From Erpobdella octoculata (taxonomy: Eukaryota > Annelida > Clitellata > Hirudinida > Erpobdellidae): a stretch of 64,000 nucleotides of DNA. The notes below the pieces were generated by a model. The model made no database searches, had not been told where the DNA came from, and worked only from the letters and a program-made list of their open reading frames with translations. The stretch is taken from assembly GCA_963978895.1 (NCBI GenBank), contig OZ022240.1:11629807-11693806 (forward strand). The letters are read 5' to 3'. Positions 21,787-32,130 of the stretch are shown here, one piece after another. Each line of letters opens with the position of its first letter. The first letter of the stretch is position 1. The position numbers were made by a program, and so were the translations under genes.

Positions 21787-22277
21787 AGTGAAAAGTCATA
21801 CATTGGTCACATTATTCAAACCATTATAGGATTAAAAAAATAACATCATATTCAGATAAAACCATCAATGCTCTTTTACAAGCACTATCTCAAGGTATAG
21901 AAAAACGATTTGGTCCTGTTTTGGAAAATGAAGAATATCTTTTAGCAACAGCGATAATTCCCTAATTTAAATTAAATTTTTTGAATAATGAACAAAAAAT
22001 ATTTGATCAAAGAAAATTTGTTGGCATACATAAATGAAATGAACCAGAAGTTTGAAAAATAAGATTTATTTAACTTGTATTTAATTGCAAATGTTTAAAG
22101 GTTTTATGGTTAATGTTAAAAAGTAGTTAACTACTAGTTAACTACTAGACAGTAGTTAAGAGGTAGTTAATAACTACTGCTGTTAAAAGTAGTTAGGAAA
22201 TAGTTACTAACTACTTTTTTTGTGAGTAGTTAAATAAAGTAGTTAACTACTTTTAAAGTAGTTAAAACCCATCACTG

Positions 22278-22446
22278 GTATGTATGTATGTATGTATGTA
22301 TGTATGTATGTATGTATGTATGTATGTATGTATGTATGTATGTATGTATGTATGTATGTGCGTATGTATGTGTGTATGTATGTATGTGTATGTGCATGTA
22401 TGTGTGTCTGTGTATGTGTGTTTATGTATGTATGTATGTATGTGTT
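22278..22446. repeat. (TATG)n microsatellite
   Basis: About 85 bp of near-perfect TATG, then a mixed GTGTGTCTGTG part like that at 14560-14610. Confidence 0.95.
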
Positions 22447-22482
22447 TCTTACAATATTTCGGCACTAATTGCTCATTCAAAG

Positions 22483-22653
22483 TGTTGTGTCTTTCAGAAA
22501 ACTTTATTTTTTCTAAACACAATATAAATAACAAGAAACATGTAATGTAAATACCGCGCAACTCGCAAAACACTAAACAGAACTTTCTCGCAACAACTCG
22601 GTAGCTAGCTTGGAAGGCGCACCTGATTACACCTGGAGTGTCTCGTCACAACA
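22483..22653 (-). repeat. G4 3' LTR
   Basis: 171 bp; about one substitution from the other LTR (TTTTTTC against TTCTTTC). Confidence 0.93.
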
Positions 22654-22732
22654 CCTTCCCACAAGCTTTTGAGTCTTTTCAAAAGCGAAAACTAAATGTA
22701 AAAATGTCTTCTAACGAAAACAAAAAATCGTG

Positions 22733-23990
22733 TCAAAATCTTAAATTCTTCAATCGCAGGCGCTCCGAACGTCGTGGTCCAGTTTCAACTGAAGTATTCG
22801 CTTGCGTTGCTGATCTTGTCAGATCCGTCGGTAGAATTTCTCCTGGTACGGTTGTCGCACTGGATGGAGAACTCATTGGCAAACTGGTCGCTTGATTTCC
22901 TGTTGACACGGTTGCCGGACTTTTCGTCGTGATTGGACTCTTCGTTGACGTGGTCGCTGGACTCTTCGTTGACGTGGTCGCTGGACTCCTCGTTGACGTG
23001 GTCGCTGGACTCTTCGTTGACGTGGTCGCTGGACTCCTCGTTGACGTTGTCGCTGGACTCTTCGTTGACGTGGTCGCTATACTCCTCGTTGACGTTGTCG
23101 CTGGACTCCTCGTTGACGTGGTGTCAAATGTGTCGTCTCCAAGACTCGATGATGTGGAGTAACGTGTAACATAACGTGGGCGGAGTTGTTCCACATGGCG
23201 TTTCCAAATCGACCCATTTGAGCACAATCGTACTTGGATGTTTCGTGCTCCCAATATTTTGTTGACGATTGCAGGAATCCATCTTGGTTGTTTACCCTGT
23301 CTGGGACCACAGTGTAGAGCGTAACAAAAATCTCCAATTTTGTACTTGTGTTGTATTTGGAAAGATTCTTTGTTTGTTCTTTGATTTCGTTTATCCTGCA
23401 TCTCTCGAGCAAGGCAAGGAGGACATGGCAAAAGAGAATCTAATTTGCTTCTGATTTGTCGTCCATTCAAGAGTTCACTTGGGGAAAATCCAGATTCCAA
23501 GGGCGTTCTCCGATATTGCAAAAGAAAATCTTTCAAAGCTCTTCGGAGAGGATGTGCAGACTTCGTGAGTGATTTTTTAAAAGTTTGTATCAATCGCTCA
23601 GCTGCCCCGTTAGTTGCAGGATGATAAGGAGCTCCAGAAAGATGAATGCACCAATTCTGAAATTCTTCAGAAGTAAAGGTTGGAGCATTATCAGTCACCA
23701 AAGTGTGTGGGAAACCAAAATGTGCGAAATCTTCATCAAAAAACTGAGTTGTTGTTTTTGCTGTTATGGAACTTGTCGGATGTATACACGGGTATTTCGA
23801 ATAGGCATCTATTATAACCAGCCAATTGGTTCCAAAAAAATTTATGGCGTGATCCAGATGCACTCTGTCCCAAGGCTTTTCAGGAATCATCCACGGGTGA
23901 TTCATCATCTTTGGTGGCTTGTTTTGCTGTTCAGCACAAGAACTACATTAACGACTTAAATTTTCAATATCGTTGTCAATTCGAGGCCAA
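22733..23990 (-). pseudogene. G4 integrase
   Basis: The core domain has the three catalytic acidic residues visible: WDRVHLDHAI (Asp), LVTDNAPTF (Asp) and HPATNGAAERLI (Glu). The N-terminal HHCC finger is interrupted by an in-frame TAA between its two halves (IENLSR then CSSCAEQ), at about 23948. The C-terminal tail contains about ten tandem repeats of an octapeptide (SPATTSTR/K) encoded at 22930-23130, a low-complexity expansion that is unusual for an integrase. Confidence 0.85.
22930..23130 (-). repeat. 24-bp minisatellite inside the G4 integrase tail
   Basis: Direct repeats of a 24-bp unit (GTGGTCGCTGGACTCTTCGT-type on plus, about eight copies) encode Ser-Pro-Ala-Thr-Thr-Ser-Thr-Arg/Lys. 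All units keep the frame. Confidence 0.85.
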
Positions 23991-25930
23991 TAAACTATAG
24001 TTCTTGCTAAACGCTTCATTCTTTGCATTCCGAAGTGTCCTGTATGTAATAATTCTAAAATCTTGCCACGTAATTTCTTTGGTATCACGATTCTTGCTCC
24101 AAAGAGTTCTTTTTGACGGACCAAACAATGCGAGGAGTGGTTTATGATCTGTCACCAGGATGAATCTACGCCCGTACAAGAATTGATGAAATTTCTGCAG
24201 ACCAAAAATGATTGAAAGTGCTTCTTTTTGAATCTGGCTGTAGCGTCGTTGTGTGTCTGTCAATGTTTTAGACACGTTGTATAGAGGACGTTCAGAACCA
24301 TCGCCATATCTATGGAACAACACTGGTCCAATTCCTACTTCCGACGCATCGCTTGACATTCCTAAGGAAGCAGTAGAATCGAAATGAGCTAGACTAACTT
24401 CATTCGCAAGAATATCTTTAAGATGTTGGAACACTGCATTTTCTTTGACGCCCCATTGCCATGGTGTGTTTTTCTTCGTGAGACGAGTTAACGGTTCGGT
24501 TAAGGTCGAAAGGTTCTTGATGAACTTTCCGTAGAACTGTACCGATCCCAGAAACGATCGCAGAGAAGAAACGTTTGTTGGCGGTGGCATCTTCGTCACT
24601 GCATCTACTTGTTTTCCTTTTTCTATGCCGTTTCTGGTGAGTCGATGTCCCAAGTATTCCACTGACGGTTGAGCAAAAACGCATTTCCTTTGATTGCACT
24701 TTAAACCTCTTTCTTGTAAACGTTGAAAAAGATTCCGTAGGTTTCTCAGATGCTCGTCAGCTGTGGTTCCACTCACTAGAATGTCATCTAAGTACACCGC
24801 TACTCCTGGTAGATCACACGTTAATTTGTCCATTATTTCTTGAAAATAACCTGGAGCTGAAGTGATACCAAAAGGTAGACGTGTTTGTAGAAGTACACCT
24901 TTGTGCGTGCTCAACGCTAGTCTTCTTTGACTTTCTGGTGCCAGTTTAATCTGGAGGTATGCATCTGCGAGATCGATTTTACTGAAGCAAAAACTTCCTC
25001 CTAGTTTTCTCATCAGATCTTCTGGAAGTGGCATTGTGTAACGATGTGTTTCAAGTTGAGAGTTGATCGTTACCGAGTAGTCTCCACAGATTCTTAGTCC
25101 TGCCTTTTTCTGATTCGGTTGAATCCGTTTTCTGACTGGAACTACCGGAGTTCCATAATGATTGAACTGAGCTGGAATCCATATACCTTTTCTTATTCCT
25201 GCATCATACACACTGTTCAATTCTTCCAGGATAGCAAACGGTACTGTCCGGGGCTTGCAGAAAATCGGTTCCGAATCTGGTTTGAACTTTATTTCTAGTT
25301 CGACATCTTTAAGACACCCCAGTTGTTGATCGAACAATTCGCTGTATTCAGAGCACAAAAGTTGACATTCATTTTGAAGGTGGTTTTCTGTTGTTTCCGT
25401 TATAAGTTGAACGGAACTGAAGTTCTTTGACAGCAATGCGGTGACGTCAATCTTCATATCACGTATCGCCTCAAATCCCAGTAGGTTGAGATCATGTGTT
25501 TTTGTGACATTGAACCACACTCTTCTTTGGATGTCTGAGTTTTTCAATTTTACTTCTGTTTCAAATGTGCCCATTGTTGGGATGTCATCTCCCGTTGCTG
25601 AACAATATCTTTTATCATTCAGCTGCAACTTCGGTTTCCCCAGTTTGATCCATGCAGCTCGTGAACAAAAGTTGTCTCTGGAACCACTATCAATGAGAAA
25701 ACTGAAGGGTTGACTGTTGAGAGTCAACTGTTGCAACAAAGGATTTCGTCCTTTCATGGTGAACACGTGTTCTTTCACGAATTCATCTTTTGCAAATACA
25801 CACTGAACTTGTCTTTTCTTTTTTAGACAAACAGCTTGCAGATGTCCTTTCTTTTGACAGAAATTGCATATGTAGTTTGCAAAACGACATTCTTTAAAAG
25901 TGTGGTTGTTCTTACCGCAACGTCGACACT
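23976..25930 (-). pseudogene. G4 zinc knuckles, protease, RT, truncated RNase H
   Basis: From about 25930 the frame reads two CCHC knuckles (CRRCGKNNHTFKEC and CNFCQKKGHLQAVC). Protease is FLIDSGSRDNF (DSG site). The RT has RICGDYSVTIN, FSKIDLADAYLQI, LPFGITSAPG and YLDDILVSG (LDD site). RNase H has DASEVGIGP, KEALSII and TDHKPLLALFG. Immediately after LFGPSK the sequence jumps to KELFGARIVIPKK, a linker that belongs before integrase. So the end of RNase H, including its last catalytic aspartate, and the spacer are deleted at about 24106-24120, and the frame shifts there. Confidence 0.87.
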
Positions 25931-26140
25931 TTTCTTTAGGAACATTTGGCGTTTTATCAGTTGCGTGCTGCTGATGATATTCCGTATGTTTCTTCCGCTT
26001 TCTTCGATCAACTTTGAATACCTGAGACGTTCTCTCAGGTGATGGGGCTTTTTCGCAAACGGTTTCTTTTGCAACTTGAGCTGCATCTTCGGTTTCGCAT
26101 GCTATCTCTATTGCTCTTGCAAAAGATAACTCATCGTCAT

Positions 26141-26704
26141 TTATGCGGAACAGAGTTCGGAGGACTGCTTTATTGTTGACGGAACAGATGAATCTGGTCT
26201 GGTCCTCATTGCTTCGTCTTGTGGATTCTCGATGGAAGCGAAATCACAAGTTGTCGCTGCTTGACGAATTCTTGCCGCCAACTGGTTGATGGTTTCACCT
26301 GGTTCTCGTTTCATTGCGGTCCAGAATTTGTACCTTTCTCGGACGACAAACTTTGATGGGTTAAACTGATTTCCCATAAACATTTCGATTTCTTGTATCG
26401 TTGGCGGTGTTTGCTGACTTGCTAACGTATCAAGAAACTTGTATGTTGACGAGGTTTGATTAGTCAAGAAAACTTGAGGTATTTTTCGACCAGGAACCGA
26501 ATGAGCACCAGTGAAAGTTTCAAACCTTGCCCAGTAATCTTTCCATAATTCTTTCAAAGGGTCGAAAGCTTCGAAACTGGGAATATTTGTTGCCGATGGT
26601 TGTAAACTCATAATCAACCTCTCCATTTGTTTTATGTGTTCTGTTCGTTCTTTTTCGCGAAGTCTTTCTTGTTCTGAGGGATATCTCTCTTGCTCAGCGA
26701 ACAA
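26141..26704 (-). pseudogene. G4 gag capsid part
   Basis: ORF of 187 codons starting MFAEQERYPSEQ. It has a charged N-terminal helix, then FDPLKELWKDYWARFETFTG and FLTNQTSSTYKFLDTLASQ, the usual gypsy Gag capsid start. The frame is lost at about 26200 by a single-base change. In the next frame it continues RFICSVNNKAVLRTLFR and reaches the zinc knuckles. A related but older gag is at 45043 in G5. Confidence 0.8.
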
Positions 26705-26731
26705 TTTAATTAATTTATCAACTGCGCCAAT

Positions 26732-26902
26732 TGTTGTGTCTTTCAGAAAACTTTATTCTTTCTAAACACAATATAAATAACAAGAAACATGTAATGTAAA
26801 TACCGCGCAACTCGCAAAACACTAAACAGAACTTTCTCGCAACAACTCGGTAGCTAGCTTGGAAGGCGCACCTGATTACACCTGGAGTGTCTCGTCACAA
26901 CA
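26732..26902 (-). repeat. G4 5' LTR
   Basis: 171 bp, TGTTGTG...CACAACA. The partner is 22483-22653. Confidence 0.93.
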
Positions 26903-27061
26903 CAAAGTATGTATGTATATGTATGTATGTATGTATGTAGAATCGGTCTAGGGGGGTCAACTGAGAGCGAAAGAATGAGCGGGAAAGCGACAGGGAACGG
27001 ATAACGACAGGGAACGGGAGTGTGTATGTATCTATGTATGTATGTATGTATGTATGTGAAA

Positions 27062-28601
27062 ACTCTTCTTCGTCAGAGGTCTTCAGAGGAAGACCCTCCC
27101 AGCGTTTCGGCCTTTTTCCTGACGCTACCACGGGAGGGCGGGCCACGACCGTTGATCAGACGGCCGCCCCCTGACGAAATTTGTGTATCACATGCCGTTT
27201 CCGACCAGAACCAGATAACCGGCAAATCTTCAAAGTACCAGAACCAAGAAGTCATTTTGAAACCGTCAAGCAACTGTAACAAGATGAGAAACTGTCTTTC
27301 AAACGCCGGAACTTGAGCATGTAGTAACTGTAGCATCCACCAAACCGCCAGATTCCGATACCGAAAGAAACATTCACCTCCGGAACTTCGAGCCATGCCA
27401 TCACTTTCACCAAACGAGAAACACCACAAACCATAATGGCAGGAAACATTGTTTCGATTATTTTCTAAACGCCAGCAACTTTCCTTCTATTGCAAACAAC
27501 CGAAACTTTCGCCGGCAGCCATAACGCGACTTCGTCCCTGAACTTGTAAACAAAGGAGGAGCTAACACTGATGTACGGAAGCCAGAAGTGGCTGTTTAAA
27601 TTTATTATCTCCTTTTTCATTCCTTTGCATCCATATCCAAAAAGAAGCTGTTTCTGCTCTTTCAGCTATTTTCTTGATAGCTTGAGTTTTTTTCCGACCC
27701 GACATTCCGAGAGCCACAAGCAATTTGACGAGTGAGCGACCGGCTAAACCCCTGGCGCCTACTTCAACTGGAAAAATCTCGACTCTATATCCCGCACGCT
27801 CCAAATCTTGGGCAAGGATTCTGTAACGCTCTTCTTTCAAGATATTTGAGGCTTCCATGTTGCTTTCCCATGGCACTGTCAATTCGATGAACAGCAACGT
27901 CTTGGCCAAACTGGAAAAAATGACAATGTCCGGTCTCAATCCGCTGCTGCGAACCAATTCCGGAAAGCAGTCTTCATCTTTTAAGTCTGCTGATATCCTC
28001 CAGTCATTTGCCGCATCAAGCAACGATTCTCTTCTCGTACTTGCCTTTCTGCGGCCCAAGTGCTGCAAGCCTTCTCTCAAGAAATAAACTTTTCTTCTGG
28101 GGCACAACTGCATCGAATTGGCTAGTCTGCAGTTCTCCTTGATAATGCCCAGTATCTCTCTTAGAACCTCATTGTGGCGCCACGTGTATCTTCCCTTTGC
28201 CAAAGCATACGGACAACATGAGAGAATATGAATCAGAGTTTCTGTTTTCTCACACAGCTTGCAGGCTTCATTTTCAAGCTTTCCCCACTTCACTAAGTTC
28301 GAAGCTGTCGGCAATTGATCATCATCGCTCTAATCACAAAAGATAGGCGGATGGGCGAGTAACGCCACAAATCATTCCATGTCATCGAATGTTGAACTGC
28401 CGCCTCCCATCTAGTCCAATCGCCCTGTTGCGACATCTGAGCACCTAACTGCACTCTTTCCAACTCCATTGCTCGCCTTCTGTCTTGAATAATCAGGTTT
28501 GTCCTTTCCTGCGACGAGGCCTTAGACCACCACACATGATGGAACCAACCCAGACCGAGCCGTCCCGGTTGCACTGCTCCGAGCATTTCAGACCATTGCA
28601 A
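27062..28601 (-). pseudogene. LINE with restriction-like endonuclease (R2/NeSL type), C-terminal half
   Basis: Minus strand. 28601-28293 encodes a tryptophan-rich RT thumb-like region (LEMLGAVQPGRLGLGWF class). After a frameshift, 28314-27562 encodes a CCHC-type finger (CKLCEKTETLIHILSCCP) and GRYTWRHNEVL. It then has the PD-(D/E)xK restriction-like nuclease: RPDIVIF followed by FIELTVPWE. These features are known for site-specific non-LTR elements with restriction-like endonucleases. About 500 bp of GC-richer untranslated sequence (27062-27561) follows to a TATG tract. The 5' RT core is missing. Confidence 0.8.
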
Positions 28602-28661
28602 AGATCATACATCAATTATATGTATGTATGTATGTATGAATGTATGTATGTATGTATGTAG

Positions 28662-28832
28662 AATCGGATCTAGGGGGGGGGGGAACTGAGAGCGAATAAA
28701 TGAGCTGGAAAGCGACAGGGAACGGATAACGACTGGGAGCGATAGCGCAAGCGGGAAGGAAACGGGAGTGAAAAAGAAACACATTAGGTAAACCTCTAAA
28801 AACCCCGGGCAACGCCGGGTGCCCCGCTAGCA
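28662..28832. mobile_element. Short Helitron-like element 2
   Basis: About 170 bp, rich in GGGAACGG/GGAAACGGGAG purine repeats. The end hairpin is CCCGG-GCAACG-CCGGG (28804-28819), followed by GCTAG (28827-28831). A relative of its 5' part without the hairpin end is at 26939-27020. Confidence 0.55.
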
Positions 28833-28857
28833 TATATATATATATATATATATAATA

Positions 28858-28910
<53 letters not shown>
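28832..28910. repeat. (TA)n microsatellite
   Basis: TA tract, interrupted once by AATAAACA, between two Helitron-like ends. Confidence 0.9.
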
Positions 28911-28912
<2 letters not shown>

Positions 28913-28964
28913 CATGTCGGAAACATCAAATTCATGTATTGTCATCCAGAATAAAGCTTTCCTG

Positions 28965-29105
28965 AAAGTTTTAGAGCTCTAGGTGGTCGAAAAGTGGGAA
29001 AGCAACCGGGAGCGTGAGAGCAAGCGGGAAAGGAAACAGGAGCGTGAGAGAAAAACGATAGAAAACCTCTAAAAAGCCCGAGCAACGCCGGGCTCCCAGC
29101 TAGTA
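28965..29105. mobile_element. Short Helitron-like element 3
   Basis: GGGAGCGTGAGAG repeats lead to hairpin GCCCG-AGCAAC-GCCGGGC and then GCTAG followed by T. Same family as 28662-28832. Confidence 0.5.
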
Positions 29106-29126
29106 TATATATATTTATATATGTTG

Positions 29127-29314
29127 TGAATAAACTGTGGAATCAATTTATCTTTGAGACATGCTCTAAGAAAATACAACTTTTCTAGCCAAGTTCTCGA
29201 CTTTTCGGTATAAAACTCGCTGTTCCAGACTACAATTAGTCAAAATCCTTTTCGTTAAACTTTTATTGTCAGACCGACGGACCGTTTTAGCTATGTCAGC
29301 CATCATCAGAGACT
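29127..29314 (-). mobile_element. PLE terminal repeat, family A, decayed
   Basis: Minus-strand family A terminal repeat (TTTATCTTTGAGACATGCTC end, SLEQRVLYRK region) with several substitutions. It meets a third Helitron-like end at 29315. Confidence 0.7.
29272..29313 (-). ncRNA. Decayed hammerhead motif, family A
   Basis: CTGATGA core, stem II and stem III (ACG/CGT, triplet GTC) are intact. The GAAA box reads AAAA, so the invariant G (position 12) is lost. The upstream stem I arm also changed. Confidence 0.7.
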
Positions 29315-29362
29315 AGAAAAACCTTTAAAAACCCTGGGCAACGCCGGGTACCCCGCTAGTAA
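29315..29362. mobile_element. Helitron-like 3' end fragment
   Basis: Only the last 48 bp remain: AACCTTTAAAAACCCTGGGC, then AACGCCGGGTACC and GCTAG. Confidence 0.45.
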
Positions 29363-29379
29363 ACTTATAATAATCCAAA

Positions 29380-30092
29380 AAATGTAGCCAAAGTTCATCG
29401 TAATTTTAAAACATCCGTCCTTGGGACTGGGCCTTCCCCGCCTCCGTCTCCTGTTCGTCGGTGTTGATTTTGCCCTCTGGCGCACGTATGATGTGGCCAA
29501 AGAGTTTTAGCCTACTGGAACGGATAATGTTGGACACTGGCGTTATCTAAGTTTTTTCACGCACACACCTTATATAGTCGCAGCTTTGTGTTAAGTGAAA
29601 GCCGCGAGTGCCAGATGTTTCCATCCAGAGACTTCATGCATTCAAGTGCAGTGGAGATTCTTCATCTTATTTCTGGTTTGCTGTTCCTGAGTTGTGTATC
29701 ATTTAGCTAAGATAGGTAAATGTCAAATGATTCAACAATCTCCACTGGGTTCCCATTGATTTGTACCGTATTGCTGCTTGTTAGTTGGCTGTCTGTGTTT
29801 GTCTGTATCCTGGTTTGGCCCATTTTATCTCCAAGCCGAACGGTCATCATTCCTCCTCCATGATAGTAAGAGCCTCAAGCATTTCATTCAGCAATGCGAC
29901 ATCATCGGCAAAATATAGGTCGCTGAATGTCCCGCGGCCAATACTAGTTCTAGTACTAGCTACGATGGTTGGTGCATGTGAACAGCCAATCCATCGGGGA
30001 GCAAAAGAGATTTGGCGCAATAGCGCAGCTTTGTCCAACTGAATTCGGGGAAGATGCTTTTCTTGCAAACCAGCGAGAGAGATGTACTTCAT
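29380..30092 (-). pseudogene. LINE reverse transcriptase fragment (RTE/jockey-like)
   Basis: Minus strand. FSDLYFADDVALLNEMLEAL (RT active site FADD) is followed, across two stops, by VQINGNPVEIVESF and RISTALECMKSLDGNIWHSR, LSLNTKLRLYKVCV and a GHIIRAPEG-type ending. This order is that of the RT fingers-to-thumb region in RTE/jockey-like non-LTR elements. No endonuclease domain is present. Confidence 0.7.
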
Positions 30093-30177
30093 TTCTATGC
30101 CCCTTGAAGGGCTTAGAGTAGGATTATACTGTATTTCTCAATATTATTGTTCAATCAGTTAAACAAATTAATTTAAG

Positions 30178-30277
30178 GTCAAAATTGTTCCTATCAAAAA
30201 ATGGATGAAGTTAGAGCACAACAGGAGAAGTTGGCCAGGTTGCAGTTTGAACTTGATAGCCATCAAGATCCTAACAT
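30178..30277 (+). CDS. CCDC28: CCDC28-like gene, exon 'B'
   Basis: Acceptor ...TTTAAG before 30178, donor GTTAGC at 30278. The exon opens with GT, completing the glycine codon of exon A, then 32 codons: QNCSYQKMDEVRAQQEKLAR and LQFELDSHQDPN. Human CCDC28A has NECSIEQMEHVR.MQEKLARLNLEL here, as I recall it. It ends with AT, completed to ATG by exon C. The intron before it is 21.3 kb and full of transposons; the intron after it is 63 bp. Confidence 0.87.
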
Positions 30278-30340
30278 GTTAGCTAACTAAAATATATATA
30301 TATTATTGTTTTTATTGCATCAACCACCTCATTTTTGCAG

Positions 30341-30392
30341 GTCGTACATACAAGAATTTGCTAACCAGAATATGTCCAGACTGATGGAAAAT
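30341..30392 (+). CDS. CCDC28: CCDC28-like gene, exon 'C'
   Basis: Preceded by a strong acceptor (CCTCATTTTTGCAG) and followed by donor GTTAGT. 52 bp: one base completing Met, then SYIQEFANQNMSRLMEN. The end aligns with SNLDRLLSD of human CCDC28. It ends in phase 0, so it can join exon 30455 or exon 40664. Confidence 0.83.
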
Positions 30393-30454
30393 GTTAGTAA
30401 TATATTTTATTTTTTTTATAAATCACTGTTATCCAACAAAAAATGTTTTCTTAG

Positions 30455-30502
30455 ATGATTTATAAAATAGAGCTGGGTGCTGAATTAATAATGGAAGGCC
30501 TG
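30455..30502 (+). CDS. CCDC28: Possible 48-bp cassette exon of the CCDC28-like gene
   Basis: It lies 62 bp after exon C, the same size class as the other short introns (63 and 68 bp). Acceptor TTTTCTTAG and donor GTTAGT are plausible. It is phase 0 at both ends and would add 16 residues (MIYKIELGAELIMEGL). Human CCDC28 has no counterpart, and joining C directly to the exon at 40664 gives the better alignment. So it is either an alternative exon or a chance open stretch. Confidence 0.4.
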
Positions 30503-30581
30503 GTTAGTTTTTTTCTGAGTCTAAAGCAGTGGGGCCACTAAAGGCCAAAACAACATAGGCCAGCTCCAAACAGAATTAAAA

Positions 30582-30928
30582 TTGTTACGGACTCGTATGC
30601 AAGGAAGAACAACGCTAATACGACAGAGACACGAACACGCACAATCGCCAACTATGTTTATTCCGAAAAAGCAAGACACTCATAATAGTTTATAGTCCTT
30701 TACACCAAGTGTTTTAAGACTGAAACGGCTGTGTCAGAAGCACCTAAGTACTTCCAGTCGTGGATCATAATTTGATCCTTTTAACTTTTCCCTCCTCCTT
30801 TCTCCAGGCTTGGGACTGGCTTGCAAAAGCAAGGCGGAGTTGAAGCAAGACACTCAAACAGTGAAGCTTATATATGGCCTCCGGCCATAGACAAAAGATT
30901 AATAAATAATAATTGTCTATCCCTAACA
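30582..30928 (-). repeat. G2 3' LTR, interrupted by a SINE
   Basis: TGTTACGGACTCG start, CCCTAACA end. About 173 bp without the inserted SINE and its duplicated target. A C-rich/G-rich tract (CTCCCCCCTC on plus) adjoins it as the expected polypurine tract of a minus-strand element. Confidence 0.75.
30683..30842 (-). mobile_element. SINE copy 2 inside the G2 LTR
   Basis: 160 bp copy of the repeat at 20810-20991. The 14-bp target duplication AAGCAAGACACTCA is perfect (30669-30682, 30843-30856). The A tail is nearly absent. The duplication shows a genuine target-primed insertion that is younger than the LTR element. Confidence 0.88.
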
Positions 30929-30959
30929 CCTCCCCCCTCAACAAAATCCATATTTCGTT

Positions 30960-31940
30960 TTAGAAGTTCCATGTCCAGCCTTTTGGGAGGTCCATACTTC
31001 CTCTTCGGTCTTGAAAGTTCCTCTGGGGTGTTGACTTCAGCGACATCTGTGAGGTCTGTTGCAATGACATCTGTTGATTCACAGCCTCTTCCTGTGCGAA
31101 TTGAATCTTCCTCTGTCTACAGAAGGTTGGACGTGTCCCCTGCTTGACCACCAGCTGTGCCATCTTTTTGCAACGTCCCAGCTCTTTCTTGAAAACATCA
31201 GGAAAACATCTTTCTAATTCTCTTGAGAGTTGTTTTCCTTCACTCAGCTTCTGTTCAATTTTGCAGCAGATAGCATCAAATGCTTCTTGAAAGGGTGGAA
31301 GTTGATTCATCCATTCGATGCCTAGCAGTTCTTCAAAATGTTCAGCCACGAAGCAGCGACCATGGTCTGAATGTCCCTTGCAGGAGAACTCTACGTCGAA
31401 TTGACCCATGACTTGAATCGGTGTCCCATTTGCAGCTCCCAGATATGTCGACGATTCATTGAGAAGCGAAGACCCGATTCTTTCCCACACTTCCATGCTG
31501 ATCACCGTCACATCTGCACCAGAATCCAGCTGCATTTTCACTTCTGTTTTACCAAAGTTGGCCATAGTGAACCTCCGATTTTCCATTATTTTGTCTTCAA
31601 CCTTCTCCACTCTAGTTTTTATCTTTCGGTCGTTTGCATTTTTCGGGCAGTCTTTTCTAAAATGACTTTTATATCCGCAGATGAAACAAGCACCACGCGA
31701 AGAACGTTGGCCCATCTCTTTGCTAGGGAGATCATGGTTGTTCTTCTTCTTCCTCTGCTTTGCTTCAACTGCAGCGATGATTGGCGTTGGCCTTGACACA
31801 ACGTTGGAATCGACCCATAATTTCGTGATTATGTCACACTCTCTTGTCAAATCTTCCAGCGTGCAAGCATCATGCATTTCTAGTCTTCGTAACAGCCTGG
31901 AGCACATGTCAGCGTGAGCGGAACCTTTCAGTCCAGACAA
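30960..31940 (-). pseudogene. G2 gag end, protease and start of RT
   Basis: 326 codons. A gag C-terminal helical part is followed by one CCHC knuckle (CFICGYKSHFRKDC). The retroviral-type protease is MQLDSGADVTVIS, with an intact DSG-type site. Then come ERCFPDVFKKELGRC and PTFCRQRKIQFAQEEAVN, the usual N-terminal RT approach. After that the frame passes into unrelated sequence (internal deletion) and stops near the LTR. In G3 the same protease aspartate is asparagine. Confidence 0.8.
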
Positions 31941-32130
31941 AGATTAGGCATTTGAAATTCTCCATCGTCATCTTGTCGAGTTGAGCTTGTTCACAAATTC
32001 TGTTTACTTTTGCACCAAATGAGCTATACTCTTCTTCACCAATTGACAAACCAAAAACCTCATTGCTCCTTCTGAAGATCGTTACTTTCTCTCAAAAAGT
32101 CTGTCCAGGGTCGGTGTTCGCGGCAGTATG

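Larger units (their letters stand above)
20321..22277 (+). mobile_element. hAT transposon with subterminal TAGTTAACTA repeats
   Basis: Ends CAGTGATGGGTAGTTA and ...ACCCATCACTG are inverted. The 8-bp duplication GTATGTAT is at 20313-20320 and 22278-22285 (it lies in a TATG repeat, so it is less informative than usual). Both ends are packed with TAGTTAACTACT-type subterminal repeats, common in hAT elements as transposase binding sites. A SINE is inserted at 20810-20991. Confidence 0.85.
22483..26902 (-). mobile_element. Ty3/Gypsy LTR retrotransposon G4, young but internally deleted
   Basis: LTRs of 171 bp (22483-22653 and 26732-26902) have inverted ends TGTTGTG/CACAACA and appear to differ at about one position. 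The perfect 5-bp target duplication is CAAAG (22478-22482, 26903-26907). The primer site next to the 5' LTR starts TGGCGCAGTTGAT, and a GTGGGAAGG purine tract precedes the 3' LTR. Gag, two zinc knuckles, protease, RT, part of RNase H and integrase are on the minus strand. The near-identical LTRs mean a recent jump, although the body has frameshifts and a deletion, so it was probably moved in trans. Confidence 0.94.

Noticed and set aside
22280..22573. Met-Tyr-Val-Cys repeat proteins on both strands
   Set aside because: Translations of TATG repeats.
27062..27180. A further hammerhead (CTGACGA and GAAACG occur on the minus strand)
   Set aside because: The boxes are in the wrong order and no stem III with a valid triplet can be drawn. 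Likely part of the LINE 3' region.
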